A stretch of 36,353 bases of DNA from an uncultured Clostridia bacterium (GCA_944386345.1 CALXAR010000011.1:1-36353), one strand, 5' to 3'; shown: positions 1 to 9,352, numbered from the stretch's first letter. Made by a program: numbers and translations. The notes: generated from the sequence alone by a model not told the origin.

Positions 1-11
1 TGGTTTGTATC

Positions 12-56
12 TTGCATTGTTTATTTTTCAATGTGCTCTTGTTCTCTCATGAGAAC
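12..56 (-). promoter_or_regulatory. Probable rRNA operon leader with boxA-like element
   Basis: Read on the minus strand, a short hairpin (GTTCTC-ATGA-GAGAAC, 41-56) is followed by a stretch containing CACATTGAAAAATAAACA. This resembles the boxA antitermination segment (CTTTGAAAACTAAACA type) that precedes 16S rRNA in Firmicutes. It lies just downstream of two tandem strong promoters. The rRNA itself would lie beyond position 1, so the assignment rests on the leader alone. It could instead be the leader of a tRNA cluster. Confidence 0.5.
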
Positions 57-62
57 GACTTT

Positions 63-196
63 ATTATAGCACAAAGAAATAACTTTTGTCAACATATTTT
101 TTGGATTTTTTAAAAGTTTTTTCAACTTCAATTTTTTATGTTTTATTATCTCTTTGCGACGTCTATTATGATACTACTTTTTATATCATTTGTCAA
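63..196 (-). promoter_or_regulatory. Tandem sigma-A promoters P1 and P2, probably for an rRNA operon
   Basis: Two near-consensus promoters point leftwards. P1 has TTGACA (191-196), a 17-bp spacer and TATCAT (168-173). P2 has TTGACA (87-92), an 18-bp spacer and TATAAT (63-68). Tandem promoters of this strength about 100 bp apart, followed by a boxA-like leader, are typical of Firmicutes rRNA operons. No reading frame is seen between them and the window edge. Confidence 0.65.
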
Positions 197-235
197 CACT
201 TTTCTTAAAGTTTTTTACAAAAAAATTACAATGAT

Positions 236-264
236 AAAAAAACGCATATTTTATGCGTTTTTTT
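236..264. terminator. Intrinsic terminator after the carboxypeptidase gene
   Basis: A perfect hairpin ACGCATA-TTT-TATGCGT is flanked by a run of seven A on the left and seven T on the right, so it can work on both strands. It sits 3 bp past the stop codon of the minus-strand D,D-carboxypeptidase gene and separates it from the leftward promoters. Confidence 0.85.
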
Positions 265-266
265 AT

Positions 267-1814
267 CTAATTAACTCCCAAATATTCTTCTAAACAAAGA
301 CCGCTTTCATAAACTTCTTTAGCAATATCAACTCCAAGATATCTTATATGCCATGGCTCATACTTATAACCAGTTATACTCTCTTTTCCTTTTGGATATC
401 TAATAATAAAACCATATTTATAACAATTATTTGCAAGCCATATCCCAGACGGTGTATCTCCGTATGAATCATCAATCCATCCAACATCCATTGCAAGTCC
501 TGTTTGATGCTCTGATGTTCCAGGTCTTGCAGAAAAAGTATCTGCTTCTGCTTGTCCGTATGTTGCAACATAATTATTATATAGCCCTGTTTGAGTCTCA
601 TAAGATCTAAAGCCTGAAATTAATTCTATATCAAATCCATTATTGCTTGCTGCCTCTTTTAGATTTAAAAATGCACTATAAGCCTCGGGCACCAAACCAG
701 GAGCATAATCAGATGGTATAGAATACGTCTTATTAACAAGCATTATTCCGTTTACATATGTTATTCCATTAATTTGCTCAATATTAGATTTTTGAACTTT
801 TATATTCAATACAGTAAATACTGACGGAACCTCCTTAGAATATACTTTTATTTCACATTCTCCCTGTGATACTGCACTAATATTTCCTTCAGAATCAGCT
901 GTAGCAACATTTTCATCACTTGATTCCCATATCAATTCTTTATTTTCTACATTATCTGGATATACTTTTGCATCTACCTTTGCTTTATTACCTACTATTA
1001 TATCCAAGCTATTCTGACTTAACTCTATTTTTTCAATAGCCTGCAAAATCTTTAATGACGATTCATTATAAACATTTTCTGTTTTAGCAAATAAAAAATA
1101 TTCACCAATTTTATCAGCTTTAACTCTCATATAGTCAATTGATACAGCCTCTTGGTCACTACATCCGATTTTTACACTTCCGTAAGTATAATACTTAGGC
1201 TCTATTCCTATATCAACTTCTATTTCTTCACCTTTATACATTGTTACATCATCAATTTCAAAGTTATCTGGCACAATATATGCCAAAGTATAATTGTTGC
1301 TATTATTTAGCTCTAACTTTGTAAATCCGTCATTTAAAACAGGAAGCTTATTAGTGATAAATTCATTGCTTGAAAATTCACTCAGATAATCAGTTGATAA
1401 TTCAGACACATTTATATTTAACTCCTCAATTTCAGTAGTATTTAGGTTTATATTATAGCTATTATCATAATCACCTTTACTCAAGTCTATATCAATATCT
1501 ATATTTTTAGAAATAGTACTATTGTCAAGTCTTGCTTTATAGTTAGAATTAGTTATAATAACATCAACTTCATTATCTTTTATACTATTATATACTTCTT
1601 CATTTAGAGTAATATTTTCTCCGCTGCAAAATATTGTAGTAAACTTTTGATCTAAATTCATATTTTCAACAGCTTGTCTGTTAATAATACTATTTCTTAT
1701 TATAATAGTACTAGCAATTGTTATGATAATTATAATAAATAACACTAATATAGAAAATACTATTATTTTAAAAATTTTCTTTTTATTGTTCTTTTTTACA
1801 CCGATTCTTTCCAT
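267..1814 (-). CDS. Membrane-anchored D-alanyl-D-alanine carboxypeptidase, M15B (VanY-type), with Ig-like domain
   Basis: Predicted zinc D,D- (or L,D-) carboxypeptidase trimming peptidoglycan stem peptides outside the cell. A basic N-terminus precedes one membrane segment (about 16-40), giving an anchor with an extracellular body. Residues 51-255 are not recognised and are rich in Asn, Asp and Ser. A bacterial Ig-like BIG2 domain follows (about 260-340, with a WESSDENVATA motif), then the peptidase domain (about 365-505). The M15 zinc signature SEHQTGLAMD supplies H436 and D443, and EPWH supplies E486 and H489, so the site is complete. An AGAGGTG RBS sits 6-8 nt before the ATG. The gene follows a small membrane-anchored protein by 12 bp and they are probably cotranscribed. 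With no van genes nearby, wall maintenance is more likely than vancomycin resistance. Confidence 0.9.
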   Translation of the reverse strand: MERIGVKKNNKKKIFKIIVFSILVLFIIIIITIASTIIIRNSIINRQAVENMNLDQKFTTIFCSGENITLNEEVYNSIKDNEVDVIITNSNYKARLDNSTISKNIDIDIDLSKGDYDNSYNINLNTTEIEELNINVSELSTDYLSEFSSNEFITNKLPVLNDGFTKLELNNSNNYTLAYIVPDNFEIDDVTMYKGEEIEVDIGIEPKYYTYGSVKIGCSDQEAVSIDYMRVKADKIGEYFLFAKTENVYNESSLKILQAIEKIELSQNSLDIIVGNKAKVDAKVYPDNVENKELIWESSDENVATADSEGNISAVSQGECEIKVYSKEVPSVFTVLNIKVQKSNIEQINGITYVNGIMLVNKTYSIPSDYAPGLVPEAYSAFLNLKEAASNNGFDIELISGFRSYETQTGLYNNYVATYGQAEADTFSARPGTSEHQTGLAMDVGWIDDSYGDTPSGIWLANNCYKYGFIIRYPKGKESITGYKYEPWHIRYLGVDIAKEVYESGLCLEEYLGVN

Positions 1815-1826
1815 AAAAACACCTCT

Positions 1827-2435
1827 TTAAAAAGTATTAGAGGATAAAATTATAACATTTTGTATTTTATAATCAAAATCAATTTCATATTTCACATATA
1901 TGCTATTTTCTATTTTATCAAATATAGTAACATACTCTACTAGTATTTTATATCCATTTCTATCTTCGATTTGTTTTAGTATATTTTTTCTATCAAAAAT
2001 TGTATAATTAAAAGGCTCAATTATCAAATTTACTTTATCATCTTCAAAGTACTTATATTTATATATAGGAAGATTAATATCAGAAAAAGTTTCTTCTGCA
2101 AGTTTTAAAAAAATTTTAGAATCAATTTTTCCCATATTAACATTTTCAGAATCTAATCTTTGATTTTCATCTTTAATAATATATTCATCAAATTTAGATT
2201 TGTTACTTACTATATACAATATTATACTATCATACTTATTTTCTTCAGACAAATATCCTTGACCATCTGTAGAAATAGATGTTATAACTATATCTTCTAT
2301 ACTATTAATAATATCAAATATACTATTTTTAGTCAATATTGACTCTGTATTAGCATTATATTTAAAATAAAAAAATAATGAACCGACATTAAAAAACACA
2401 AACACACACAACAACCAAGCTATTCTTTTTTTCAT
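1827..2435 (-). CDS. Uncharacterised membrane-anchored protein
   Basis: Not recognised. The start at 2435 is preferred because GGTGG lies 7 nt upstream; the in-frame start 12 codons earlier has no RBS. The product (about 202 aa) begins MKKRIAWLL, followed by one hydrophobic segment (about residues 4-23) that could be a signal anchor, placing the rest outside. The remainder is soluble, rich in Ile, Asp, Asn and Tyr, with predicted alternating beta strands, ending in a region like a small beta-sheet domain (YVKYEIDFDYK). It precedes the carboxypeptidase by 12 bp, so a cell-envelope role is likely by context only. Confidence 0.7.
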   Translation of the reverse strand: MKKRIAWLLCVFVFFNVGSLFFYFKYNANTESILTKNSIFDIINSIEDIVITSISTDGQGYLSEENKYDSIILYIVSNKSKFDEYIIKDENQRLDSENVNMGKIDSKIFLKLAEETFSDINLPIYKYKYFEDDKVNLIIEPFNYTIFDRKNILKQIEDRNGYKILVEYVTIFDKIENSIYVKYEIDFDYKIQNVIILSSNTF

Positions 2436-2462
2436 ATTCAACCACCAAGTATATTTTACTAT

Positions 2463-2492
2463 TTTATACAATATAGAAAAAAATAACTACAA
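2463..2492 (-). promoter_or_regulatory. Possible promoter overlapping the preceding terminator
   Basis: TTGTAG (2487-2492), an 18-bp spacer and TATAAA (2463-2468) lie before the membrane-anchored gene. The -35 uses the end of the U-tract of the zinc-ribbon gene's terminator. The match is only moderate. Confidence 0.35.
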
Positions 2493-2520
2493 AAAAAGCT
2501 AGTTATTTTCATAACTAGCC
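2491..2520 (-). terminator. Intrinsic terminator of the zinc-ribbon gene
   Basis: On the minus strand GCTAGTTAT-GAAA-ATAACTAGC is followed by seven T. The 9-bp stem sits 17 bp after the stop of the zinc-ribbon gene. Confidence 0.85.
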
Positions 2521-2536
2521 TTTATACTTTTATATT

Positions 2537-3046
2537 TTAAAATTTATGACCACATTTATTACAGAACTTTGCTGTCGGTTCACAAACCTCTCCACATTCT
2601 GGACAAACCTTTTCAACTTCTACTTCATCTTTTTTAACTACTTTTTTCTCTTCTTTTAGTTTTACTGGTTTTTGTTTTTCTCCACAATTAGTGCAGAATT
2701 TACTATTTAAAGCTATTGTTTCTCCACAGTTATCACAAACTCTTAAATTTTTATTATAAAGAATCTTCTTATTCATCTCGTTAATTTCTTCATTAAGTTT
2801 ATCTATTTTTTTACATTGTTTTGTAAATTCTTTTCCAACATCTTCTCCTGATTTGTATGTGGTATATATTGCTTTACCCATCTCCTCATATATCTCATCT
2901 ATATCTGTTTCTTTATCTGAAATAGAAATTTTTAACTTTGTCTCCTCTATTAATTTTCCAGATTTATCCGCAACAGTATTATATGTGTTAGATGCTGTAT
3001 CACCTACCTTTTTAGAAATTTCTTCTACTTTCTTCATGAATTCCAT
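2537..3046 (-). CDS. Coiled-coil protein with two C-terminal zinc ribbons
   Basis: A 169-aa cytosolic protein. Residues 1-98 are charged and helical with a likely coiled coil (IDKLNEEINEMNKK). Two zinc ribbons follow: CDNCGETIALNSKFCTNCG (about 103-121) and a second CPECG...CNKCG at the C-terminus, eight cysteines in all. A lysine and glutamate linker joins them. Double zinc-ribbon proteins with a helical N-terminus are common in Clostridia and mostly uncharacterised; no enzymatic residues are visible. GGAGGAG lies 6 nt before the ATG. It has its own promoter and terminator, so it is probably monocistronic despite following clpC by 57 bp. Confidence 0.8.
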   Translation of the reverse strand: MEFMKKVEEISKKVGDTASNTYNTVADKSGKLIEETKLKISISDKETDIDEIYEEMGKAIYTTYKSGEDVGKEFTKQCKKIDKLNEEINEMNKKILYNKNLRVCDNCGETIALNSKFCTNCGEKQKPVKLKEEKKVVKKDEVEVEKVCPECGEVCEPTAKFCNKCGHKF

Positions 3047-3073
3047 ATAAACTCCTCCTTATACTATAGTTTA

Positions 3074-3102
3074 AATATAGCACAAATGTAAATTAAATTC
3101 AA
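3074..3102 (-). promoter_or_regulatory. Sigma-A promoter of the zinc-ribbon gene
   Basis: TTGAAT (3097-3102), a 17-bp spacer and TATATT (3074-3079), with the -35 abutting the clpC stop codon. No hairpin is seen between clpC and this gene, so read-through from clpC is also possible. Confidence 0.5.
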
Positions 3103-5541
3103 CTATTTAGATAACATTAATACTTTGTCATCTTTAGCCATTAATTTAATGTGATCACCATCTTTAATATTACCATCAAGTAGTTCTTCTGCAAATTTAT
3201 CTTCAATTTTAGACTGTACTGCTCTTCTTAAAGGTCTTGCTCCATAGCTATCATCAAAACCTACATTAGAAATATATTCTACTACTGAATCATCTATGTC
3301 AATTTTAATATTTCTTTCTTTTAGTTTTGACACCGAATTATCAATCATAATCTTTGCAATTTTCTTTACTGATTCTTTATCAAGTTTTCTAAATACAATA
3401 ATTTCATCAAGTCTATTTAAAAATTCTGGTCTAAAAGTCCTTTTAAGCTCAGCCATAACTTCCTCTTTATTTCTTTCATATGTGTTTTTTGAATCATCCT
3501 TACTTGCAAAGCCTATTGTCTTATTCTCTAAGATATTTCTAGCTCCAGTATTGGATGTCATTATAATCACTGTATTTTTAAAATTAACAGTTCTTCCATT
3601 TGAGTCTGTAAGTCTTCCATCGTCTAATATTTGTAATAACATGTTAAATACATCTGGATGTGCTTTTTCAATTTCGTCAAATAGAATTATTGAATAAGGT
3701 TTTCTTCTAACTTGTTCTGTCAATTGTCCGCCCTCATCATAACCTACATATCCTGGAGGCGAACCAATTAATTTTGAAACACTATGAGGCTCCATGTATT
3801 CAGACATATCTAATCTAATCATTGCGCTCTCACTACCAAACATATTAGCAGCCAAGGCTTTAGTTAATTCTGTTTTACCAACTCCTGTTGGTCCTAAAAA
3901 CATAAATGAACCTATTGGTCTATTTTCATCTTTAAGTCCTACCCTTGCTCTTTTTATTGCTTTAGCAAGTACATCTATCGCTTCGTCTTGTCCAATGACT
4001 CTCTTTTTTAATTCTGCATCAAGATTTTTTAATTTTTCTGTTTCTGTCTCTGTCAATTTTGTAACAGGAATCTTTGTCCAATTTGAAACAACCAAACAGA
4101 TATCTTCTTTTCCAATAGAAATAGCTTTACTACTTTCTTTATTCTTCCATTTTTCATTTTGTTTCTCAATTTTATCTTTTAATTCTTTTTCTTCATCTCT
4201 TATTTTTGCTGCCTTTTCAAAGTTTTGTGAAATAATTGCCTCTTCTTTCTCTTTTGATTTTTTCTCTAATTCCTTTTCTAAATTTTTAAAACTATCTGGT
4301 TTAGTTAAACTCTTTATTTTTGCTTTAGAACAAGCCTCATCAATAAGGTCTATAGCCTTATCTGGTAAAAATCTATCTGTAATATATCTTTCAGAGAGAA
4401 TTGTTGCCTCTTTAATCGCCTCATCAGTAATCTTTACTTTGTGATGAGCTTCATATTTATCTTTAAGTCCTTTTAGAATTTGAATTGTATCTTCTATACT
4501 TGGCTCTTCTACGATCACACTTTGAAATCTTCTCTCTAAAGCGCTGTCTTTTTCTATATATTTTCTATATTCATTCAATGTTGTTGCACCAATAACTTGA
4601 ATCTCACCTCTAGATAATAATGGTTTTAAAATATTAGCAGCATCCATAGCTCCCTCTGCAGAGCCAGCACCAACTATAGTATGAATTTCATCTATAAATA
4701 AAATAACATTCTTAGATGTCTTTACTTCTTGTAAAGCTTTTTTTAATCTTTCCTCAAACTCTCCCCTATATTTAGCACCGGCAATCATAGAAGCCATGTC
4801 TAATGATACAACTCTTTTGTTTTTTAATATTTCTGGTACATTATTTTCATATATCATTTGTGCTAATCCCTCAACAACTGCAGTCTTACCAACACCAGGT
4901 TCACCAATTAAGACAGGATTATTTTTTGTCCTTCTGCTTAAGATCTCTATAACTCTTTCTATCTCCTTTTCCCTTCCTATAACAGGATCTAATTTATTTT
5001 GCCTTGCAAGTTCAGTTAAATCTTTTCCATATTGATTAAGTGTAGGTGTATTGGTTGCTTTTGATTCAATGTTTGCCGGATCATTATATGACTTAGTTAT
5101 TGGTGATTCTTCACCTAAAATTCTTAATAACTCAGTAAAAATTCTTTGTGGGTCTACATCTGAATCAATTAATATTCTAACCGCAACACTATCTATCTCT
5201 CTCATTAAAGCTAGTAGAATATGCTCAGAGCCAACATAATTTTGTCCCATTCTTAACGCCTCTTTTTGACTATTAGCAATAATTCTCTTAGCTCTAGGAG
5301 TAAAATCTATTTGATCTTCGTCTACCACTGTATTCATTACACCATCAATTTTTATAATTTCTTCTTCAATATATTCTGCTGTTAAATCTTGCTTTTTTAA
5401 TATAGTAGCTCCTAAGCCTTGTCCTTCTGCAATCAAGCCATATAATATTTGCTCAGTACCTATATATGCGTAATTATGGTTTAAAGAAAACTCTTTTGCA
5501 AGCTCAATAACACGTCTAGCACTATCTGTAAACTCATACAT
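3103..5541 (-). CDS. clpC: ATP-dependent Clp protease ATP-binding subunit ClpC
   Basis: AAA+ unfoldase that feeds substrates, including arginine-phosphorylated proteins, to ClpP. The 812 aa are full length. Two Clp N-terminal repeats (about 1-145) are followed by AAA domain 1 with Walker A GEPGVGKT (213-220) and Walker B LFIDEIH (281-287). A UVR-type middle segment follows (about 430-460, [14 protein letters not shown]), then AAA domain 2 with Walker A GPTGVGKT (550-557), and the C-terminal D2-small domain. The UVR insertion identifies ClpC rather than ClpB or ClpA. It is the last gene of ctsR-mcsA-mcsB-clpC, 17 bp after mcsB, with a GAAGGGAG RBS. The operon carries a CtsR operator, so heat and protein stress control is expected. 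Confidence 0.97.
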   Translation of the reverse strand: MYEFTDSARRVIELAKEFSLNHNYAYIGTEQILYGLIAEGQGLGATILKKQDLTAEYIEEEIIKIDGVMNTVVDEDQIDFTPRAKRIIANSQKEALRMGQNYVGSEHILLALMREIDSVAVRILIDSDVDPQRIFTELLRILGEESPITKSYNDPANIESKATNTPTLNQYGKDLTELARQNKLDPVIGREKEIERVIEILSRRTKNNPVLIGEPGVGKTAVVEGLAQMIYENNVPEILKNKRVVSLDMASMIAGAKYRGEFEERLKKALQEVKTSKNVILFIDEIHTIVGAGSAEGAMDAANILKPLLSRGEIQVIGATTLNEYRKYIEKDSALERRFQSVIVEEPSIEDTIQILKGLKDKYEAHHKVKITDEAIKEATILSERYITDRFLPDKAIDLIDEACSKAKIKSLTKPDSFKNLEKELEKKSKEKEEAIISQNFEKAAKIRDEEKELKDKIEKQNEKWKNKESSKAISIGKEDICLVVSNWTKIPVTKLTETETEKLKNLDAELKKRVIGQDEAIDVLAKAIKRARVGLKDENRPIGSFMFLGPTGVGKTELTKALAANMFGSESAMIRLDMSEYMEPHSVSKLIGSPPGYVGYDEGGQLTEQVRRKPYSIILFDEIEKAHPDVFNMLLQILDDGRLTDSNGRTVNFKNTVIIMTSNTGARNILENKTIGFASKDDSKNTYERNKEEVMAELKRTFRPEFLNRLDEIIVFRKLDKESVKKIAKIMIDNSVSKLKERNIKIDIDDSVVEYISNVGFDDSYGARPLRRAVQSKIEDKFAEELLDGNIKDGDHIKLMAKDDKVLMLSK

Positions 5542-5558
5542 ACTTTATCTTCTCCCTT

Positions 5559-6530
5559 CTAAATATTATTCTTTATATATTCTGCTCTTTTAATATTCTC
5601 TTCTTCTCTAGGGAAATTTTCTCTTAAATTTTTTCTTAAAGTATTTATTCCTACATTTTCTATCAAACTCTCTATTTTTTCTAAACTAATATCACTTATT
5701 AGTTCCATATTAATACCTAAACGAATATTAGATAAAATCTGCATTGCTTCTCTTTTTGATATTAATAGTGCGTTTTTAGCAATACCATAAGATCTCATTA
5801 TTTCATCTTTTATCTCTATTTTTGTTTTTAAAATCTCTCTTGCTTTTCTTTCCTGTTTTACAATATATTTTGTTACTTGTTTTACCTGCTCTATTATCTG
5901 TAACTCATCAATTCCTAATGTTTTTTGATTAGATATCTGAAAAATAGAGCCTTCTCCATTAGTATTTTCTCCATATATTCCTCTTACAGATATTCCAAGC
6001 CCAGAAATTGCATTAAATATTCTTTCTAGTGCACTTATTTTTTCTAATGCTGGTAAATGTAACATAACAGATACACGCATTCCTGTACCAAGACAAGTAG
6101 GACAAGCTGTAATATATCCATAATCATAATTATATGCATAATCTATCTTACTTGCAAAGTCCTCATCAACTTTTTTAATATTTTCATATGCTTTATCAAT
6201 ACTAAATGCTTTTTCTAGTGCCTGTATTCTAAAATGATCTTCCTCATTTATCATAGTTGTAACATTATTTTCTTTATCTACGACTATTGCTGTATTATTA
6301 TTTTGCAATAGTTCTTTTGAGATAACATGTGTCTCTACTAAAGATTTTTTAGTTACATCATCCATATTATTTAATTCTAATACTTTATGATTTTCTTGCA
6401 ATTTTGATTTTATATAATCTAAAAGCTCTCTTTTTTGTTTATCAATCATATTATTGGTAAATCTATATCCTTTAACATTTCTTGCAAGTCTTATTCTTGT
6501 TGTTAATACAACGTCTTCATAGTTTTCCAT
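5559..6530 (-). CDS. mcsB: Protein arginine kinase McsB
   Basis: Phosphorylates arginines on misfolded proteins and on CtsR, marking them for ClpCP. The 323 aa show ATP:guanido phosphotransferase hallmarks: TTRIRLARN at the N-terminus, a NEEDH motif, the active-site CPTCLGTG loop (the cysteine position of guanidino kinases), SVMLHLPAL, and YGENTNGEGSIFQISN. It is about 30 aa shorter than Bacillus homologues, mainly because it begins almost directly at the R-I-R-L motif. GGAGG lies 11 nt before the ATG, inside the end of mcsA, so the short N-terminus looks genuine. McsA is the expected activator. Confidence 0.95.
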   Translation of the reverse strand: MENYEDVVLTTRIRLARNVKGYRFTNNMIDKQKRELLDYIKSKLQENHKVLELNNMDDVTKKSLVETHVISKELLQNNNTAIVVDKENNVTTMINEEDHFRIQALEKAFSIDKAYENIKKVDEDFASKIDYAYNYDYGYITACPTCLGTGMRVSVMLHLPALEKISALERIFNAISGLGISVRGIYGENTNGEGSIFQISNQKTLGIDELQIIEQVKQVTKYIVKQERKAREILKTKIEIKDEIMRSYGIAKNALLISKREAMQILSNIRLGINMELISDISLEKIESLIENVGINTLRKNLRENFPREEENIKRAEYIKNNI

Positions 6531-6531
6531 A

Positions 6532-7011
6532 CTATTTATTTTCCTCCTTTTTTTCTAATGCTTTAATTTTATCTCTTATTACTGCAGCATCTTCAAATTT
6601 TTCTTCTTTTATCAACTGTTGTAGCTCTTCTTTTAATTTATCAAGCTCAGTCAATTTTTCATCTTTCATAGTTGATTTTTTACTAATTTTTGCAACATGT
6701 CTATTTTTTCCCTGGATTTTAGGTAAAATACTATCAATTTCTTTTTTAAAAGTATTATAGCATTCATCACACCCAAAAAGGCCTGTCGCTTTATACTTAG
6801 AAAAAGTATATCCGCACTTAGGACACTTTATCTCCTCTGGTAATATATAATCTAAATCTAAAATCATAGGAGAAAAGATATCATCAAAAGAATTAAAAAT
6901 GCCCAATTTATGTGCACAACTCTCACATAAATTCAAATTAATAATTTCTCCATTAATATTCTGTTTATATGTAATATTAGCATTATTTTTTCCACAATTT
7001 GAACATTTCAT
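6532..7011 (-). CDS. mcsA: McsA, zinc-binding activator of McsB
   Basis: Adaptor that binds and activates the McsB kinase. It has two zinc modules of paired CxxC motifs: CSNCG...CESC (about 3-34) and CPKCG...CDEC (about 62-85). A C-terminal UVR motif (KEEKFEDAAVIRDKIKAL, about 130-155) follows. The 159 aa are slightly short for the family. GGAGGAA lies 6 nt before the start. It sits between ctsR (24 bp) and mcsB (adjacent), the classical order. Confidence 0.93.
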   Translation of the reverse strand: MKCSNCGKNNANITYKQNINGEIINLNLCESCAHKLGIFNSFDDIFSPMILDLDYILPEEIKCPKCGYTFSKYKATGLFGCDECYNTFKKEIDSILPKIQGKNRHVAKISKKSTMKDEKLTELDKLKEELQQLIKEEKFEDAAVIRDKIKALEKKEENK

Positions 7012-7035
7012 AATTATTCCTCCTTTATCAATTTA

Positions 7036-7482
7036 TTATATTAAATTAACTAATATATTTTTAAACATATCTGCTCTTACACTATCTCTATCTAATTTTT
7101 GTACTTTGCTTAAGCTTTTCTCAGATAAAGCTGCAGATACTATATTTTCAATTCTATTATCTATAATATTATATCTAAGTAATTCTCTTAAGTAAACCTC
7201 CATAACACTTTGTGACAATTTTCCCCCAATTTTGTCAATAATATTTTTGACAAAATTAGAATTTGAAAAATTTATCCTACTAATTTTTATATAGCCTTTT
7301 CCTCCTCTTTTGCTTTCAACATAAAAGCCTAATTCAGGTATGAATCTTGTAGATATAACATAATTAATTTGAGATGGAACGCAATTAAATTCATGAGCAA
7401 TATCGCTTCTTTTTAGTTCAACTTGCGATGAGCCTGCTATTGCATCTATAATATATTGCTCAATCATATCTGATAAATTCAT
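7036..7482 (-). CDS. ctsR: Transcriptional repressor CtsR
   Basis: Repressor of class III heat-shock genes. The 148 aa begin with a winged helix-turn-helix (about 1-70) that includes the family motif SQINYVISTRF and the glycine-rich wing KRGGKGYIKI, whose RGGKGY core senses temperature in Bacillus. The C-terminal part mediates dimerisation and McsB control. It is the first gene of the operon, with GGGAGGA 6 nt upstream, and its own promoter carries a CtsR operator, so it should autoregulate. Confidence 0.95.
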   Translation of the reverse strand: MNLSDMIEQYIIDAIAGSSQVELKRSDIAHEFNCVPSQINYVISTRFIPELGFYVESKRGGKGYIKISRINFSNSNFVKNIIDKIGGKLSQSVMEVYLRELLRYNIIDNRIENIVSAALSEKSLSKVQKLDRDSVRADMFKNILVNLI

Positions 7483-7517
7483 ATTAAATCCTCCCTTTTT
7501 ACTTATAATAATTAGAC

Positions 7518-7534
7518 TTTGACTATCTTTGACT
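7518..7534 (-). promoter_or_regulatory. CtsR operator
   Basis: The minus strand reads AGTCAAA-GAT-AGTCAAA, a tandem heptad repeat matching the CtsR box RGTCAAA-N3-RGTCAAA. It abuts the -10 box and covers the likely transcription start, so bound CtsR would block initiation. Confidence 0.92.
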
Positions 7535-7563
7535 ATTATATATTAAAAAAAGCACTTTGTCAA
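7535..7563 (-). promoter_or_regulatory. Sigma-A promoter of the ctsR operon
   Basis: Perfect consensus: TTGACA (7558-7563), 17-bp spacer, TATAAT (7535-7540). The -35 lies inside the terminator hairpin of the preceding gene. Confidence 0.9.
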
Positions 7564-7567
7564 GTGC
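7545..7567 (-). terminator. Intrinsic terminator at the end of the dnaG-rpoD operon
   Basis: The minus strand forms GCACTT-GACA-AAGTGC (6-bp stem) followed by seven T, just after the stop of the small membrane protein gene. The stem is short, so termination may be partial. The loop and start of the descending arm also supply the ctsR -35 hexamer. Confidence 0.65.
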
Positions 7568-7570
7568 CTT

Positions 7571-8035
7571 TTAATTCTCATCATTATTTCTAATCGCAAA
7601 CACAAAAAATGGTCCTAATATTCCACAAGAAATAACATCTAAAATAGTTAATAGTATAGTGCTTTTACCATATTTTTTATATAATTTATATCTTGCAAAA
7701 TATAAATAAATTGTAGTTATAACAAACATAATTATGCTAATTAAAGAAAATGCAATTATAGCTTTTTCATTTGTGCTTATAAAAAGTAATGCTAATAAAC
7801 AGATTAGCCCTATAATATTAAATGTTACTAATAATATACCATGAATATTCGATTTAAAAGCTAATCTTCCTAAAGTAAACTTATTTAAATAAGGAATCCA
7901 TGCTAAAAATTGATTATTTTCATTTTCCCTTTTTGCAATTTCGTATAGTCCATATGAATTAAATGCATATGATAAAAAACTAAATGCAAAAAATATAACA
8001 TAAATTAAAATTGTAACTATTATTAATGTAGACAT
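7571..8035 (-). CDS. Uncharacterised four-helix membrane protein
   Basis: 154 aa with about four membrane segments (near 3-25, 63-85, 90-113 and 124-147). A conserved-looking loop between the first two reads FLAWIPYLNKFTLGRLA. This loop resembles small integral membrane proteins of Firmicutes with a W-I-P-x-x-N motif (DUF5684-like), but I cannot assign a family firmly. No catalytic residues stand out. It follows rpoD by 20 bp with AGGGGAAG before the ATG, and is the last gene of the operon. Confidence 0.75.
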   Translation of the reverse strand: MSTLIIVTILIYVIFFAFSFLSYAFNSYGLYEIAKRENENNQFLAWIPYLNKFTLGRLAFKSNIHGILLVTFNIIGLICLLALLFISTNEKAIIAFSLISIIMFVITTIYLYFARYKLYKKYGKSTILLTILDVISCGILGPFFVFAIRNNDEN

Positions 8036-8054
8036 ATATCTTCCCCTTTACACT

Positions 8055-9335
8055 TTAAATATCACTACTCATAAAATCTTTTAGCTTCTTACTTCTACTT
8101 GGGTGTCTTAACTTTCTTAATGCCTTTGCTTCTATTTGTCTTATTCTCTCACGAGTAACGTCAAACTCTCTTCCTACCTCTTCAAGTGTTCTCATTCTTC
8201 CATCTTCAAGACCAAATCTTAGTTTTAATACTTTAGCTTCACGTGGTGTTAGAGTTTGCATAACTTCTTCAATATGTTCTCTTAATAATGTATCTGCAGC
8301 TTGTTCAGATGGAGATGGAGCTTCGTCATCTGGAATAAAGTTTCCTAGATTACTCTCGTCTTCTTCACCAACTGGTGTCTCTAGAGAAATTGGCTCTTGA
8401 GATACTTTTAAAATATCTCTAACTTTTTCAACTGGCATTTCAAGCTCTGTTGCAATCTCTTCTGGTGTTGGTTCTCTTCCTAGAGTCTGTAATAAATGTC
8501 TTGATGTTTTTATTAATTTATTTATTGTCTCAACCATATGAACTGGTATTCTTATTGTTCTTGCTTGATCTGCTATTGCTCTTGTTATAGCTTGTCTTAT
8601 CCACCATGTCGCATATGTTGAAAATTTATATCCCTTTGTTTGATCAAATTTATCAACAGCCTTAATCAAACCTAAGTTTCCTTCCTGAATTAAATCCAAA
8701 AAGTTCATACCTCTTCCGATATATTTTTTGGCAATACTAACAACAAGTCTTAAATTAGATTCTATTAATTGTTTTTTTGCCTCTTTATCACCCTTTAGCA
8801 TTCTTTCTGCTAATATATTTTCCTCTTCATATGTTAATAATCTAATTTTTCCTATTTCTTTTAAAAACATTTTTACAGGATCATCGACATTTAAATTGTC
8901 TACAAAAGACATATCTTGCATATCTTTAAAAAGTAGATCTTTTTCTGTTTCATCTATATCTTCAAGATCTGGTTCGATGTCTAAATCTGCAACAGCTACA
9001 TTATCATCCTCTTTTTTATTAGGGTTTTCTCCTAATTCCTCTTTAATTTTTCCATCAATTATTAAATCTTTTTCCTCGTCCTCATCATCTAGTATTAATT
9101 TTACTTTAGCTTTATCTAGTTCATCATAAATTTTTGTAACATATTCAGAATCAATGTTTTCTTTGCTAATGAATTCTATAACATCTTTCATCTGAACTTT
9201 TTTTGCTTTTACTGCTTCTTCAATAAAAGCTTTAACTTTTTCTTTTTGAGTCATTTCTTTAGAATCTGTAACTTTTTTTTCTTCTTTTAGCTTTAAATCT
9301 TTAGAATCTGTTGCCATTTTTTCTTCTTTTTCCAT
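8055..9335 (-). CDS. rpoD: Primary sigma factor RpoD/SigA
   Basis: Housekeeping sigma-70 that directs RNA polymerase to TTGACA/TATAAT promoters. A lysine and glutamate-rich N-terminus (to about residue 135) precedes region 1.2 ([12 protein letters not shown]), region 2 with the -10 recognition helix ([20 protein letters not shown]), region 3, and region 4 with the -35 helix ([20 protein letters not shown]). About 426 aa. I place the start at the ATG at 9335, 10 nt after AGGAG; an in-frame TTG three codons upstream has only 1 nt to the RBS. It is 17 bp after dnaG, the usual pairing. Confidence 0.97.
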   Translation of the reverse strand: MEKEEKMATDSKDLKLKEEKKVTDSKEMTQKEKVKAFIEEAVKAKKVQMKDVIEFISKENIDSEYVTKIYDELDKAKVKLILDDEDEEKDLIIDGKIKEELGENPNKKEDDNVAVADLDIEPDLEDIDETEKDLLFKDMQDMSFVDNLNVDDPVKMFLKEIGKIRLLTYEEENILAERMLKGDKEAKKQLIESNLRLVVSIAKKYIGRGMNFLDLIQEGNLGLIKAVDKFDQTKGYKFSTYATWWIRQAITRAIADQARTIRIPVHMVETINKLIKTSRHLLQTLGREPTPEEIATELEMPVEKVRDILKVSQEPISLETPVGEEDESNLGNFIPDDEAPSPSEQAADTLLREHIEEVMQTLTPREAKVLKLRFGLEDGRMRTLEEVGREFDVTRERIRQIEAKALRKLRHPSRSKKLKDFMSSDI

Positions 9336-9352
9336 CCACTTCAAACTCCTTT

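Noticed and set aside
267-1814. Reading the VanY-type carboxypeptidase as a vancomycin resistance gene
   Set aside because: No vanR/S, vanH/A/X or ligase genes are nearby, and M15B enzymes with Ig-like domains are common housekeeping wall enzymes.
3296-4444. Long open frames on the plus strand across clpC
   Set aside because: They are antisense to a clear full-length ClpC, have no RBS and hydrophobic, low-complexity translations typical of the reverse strand of AT-rich genes.
9336-9344. TTG start for rpoD three codons upstream of the chosen ATG
   Set aside because: Only 1 nt would separate it from the AGGAG; the ATG at 9335 has 10 nt.
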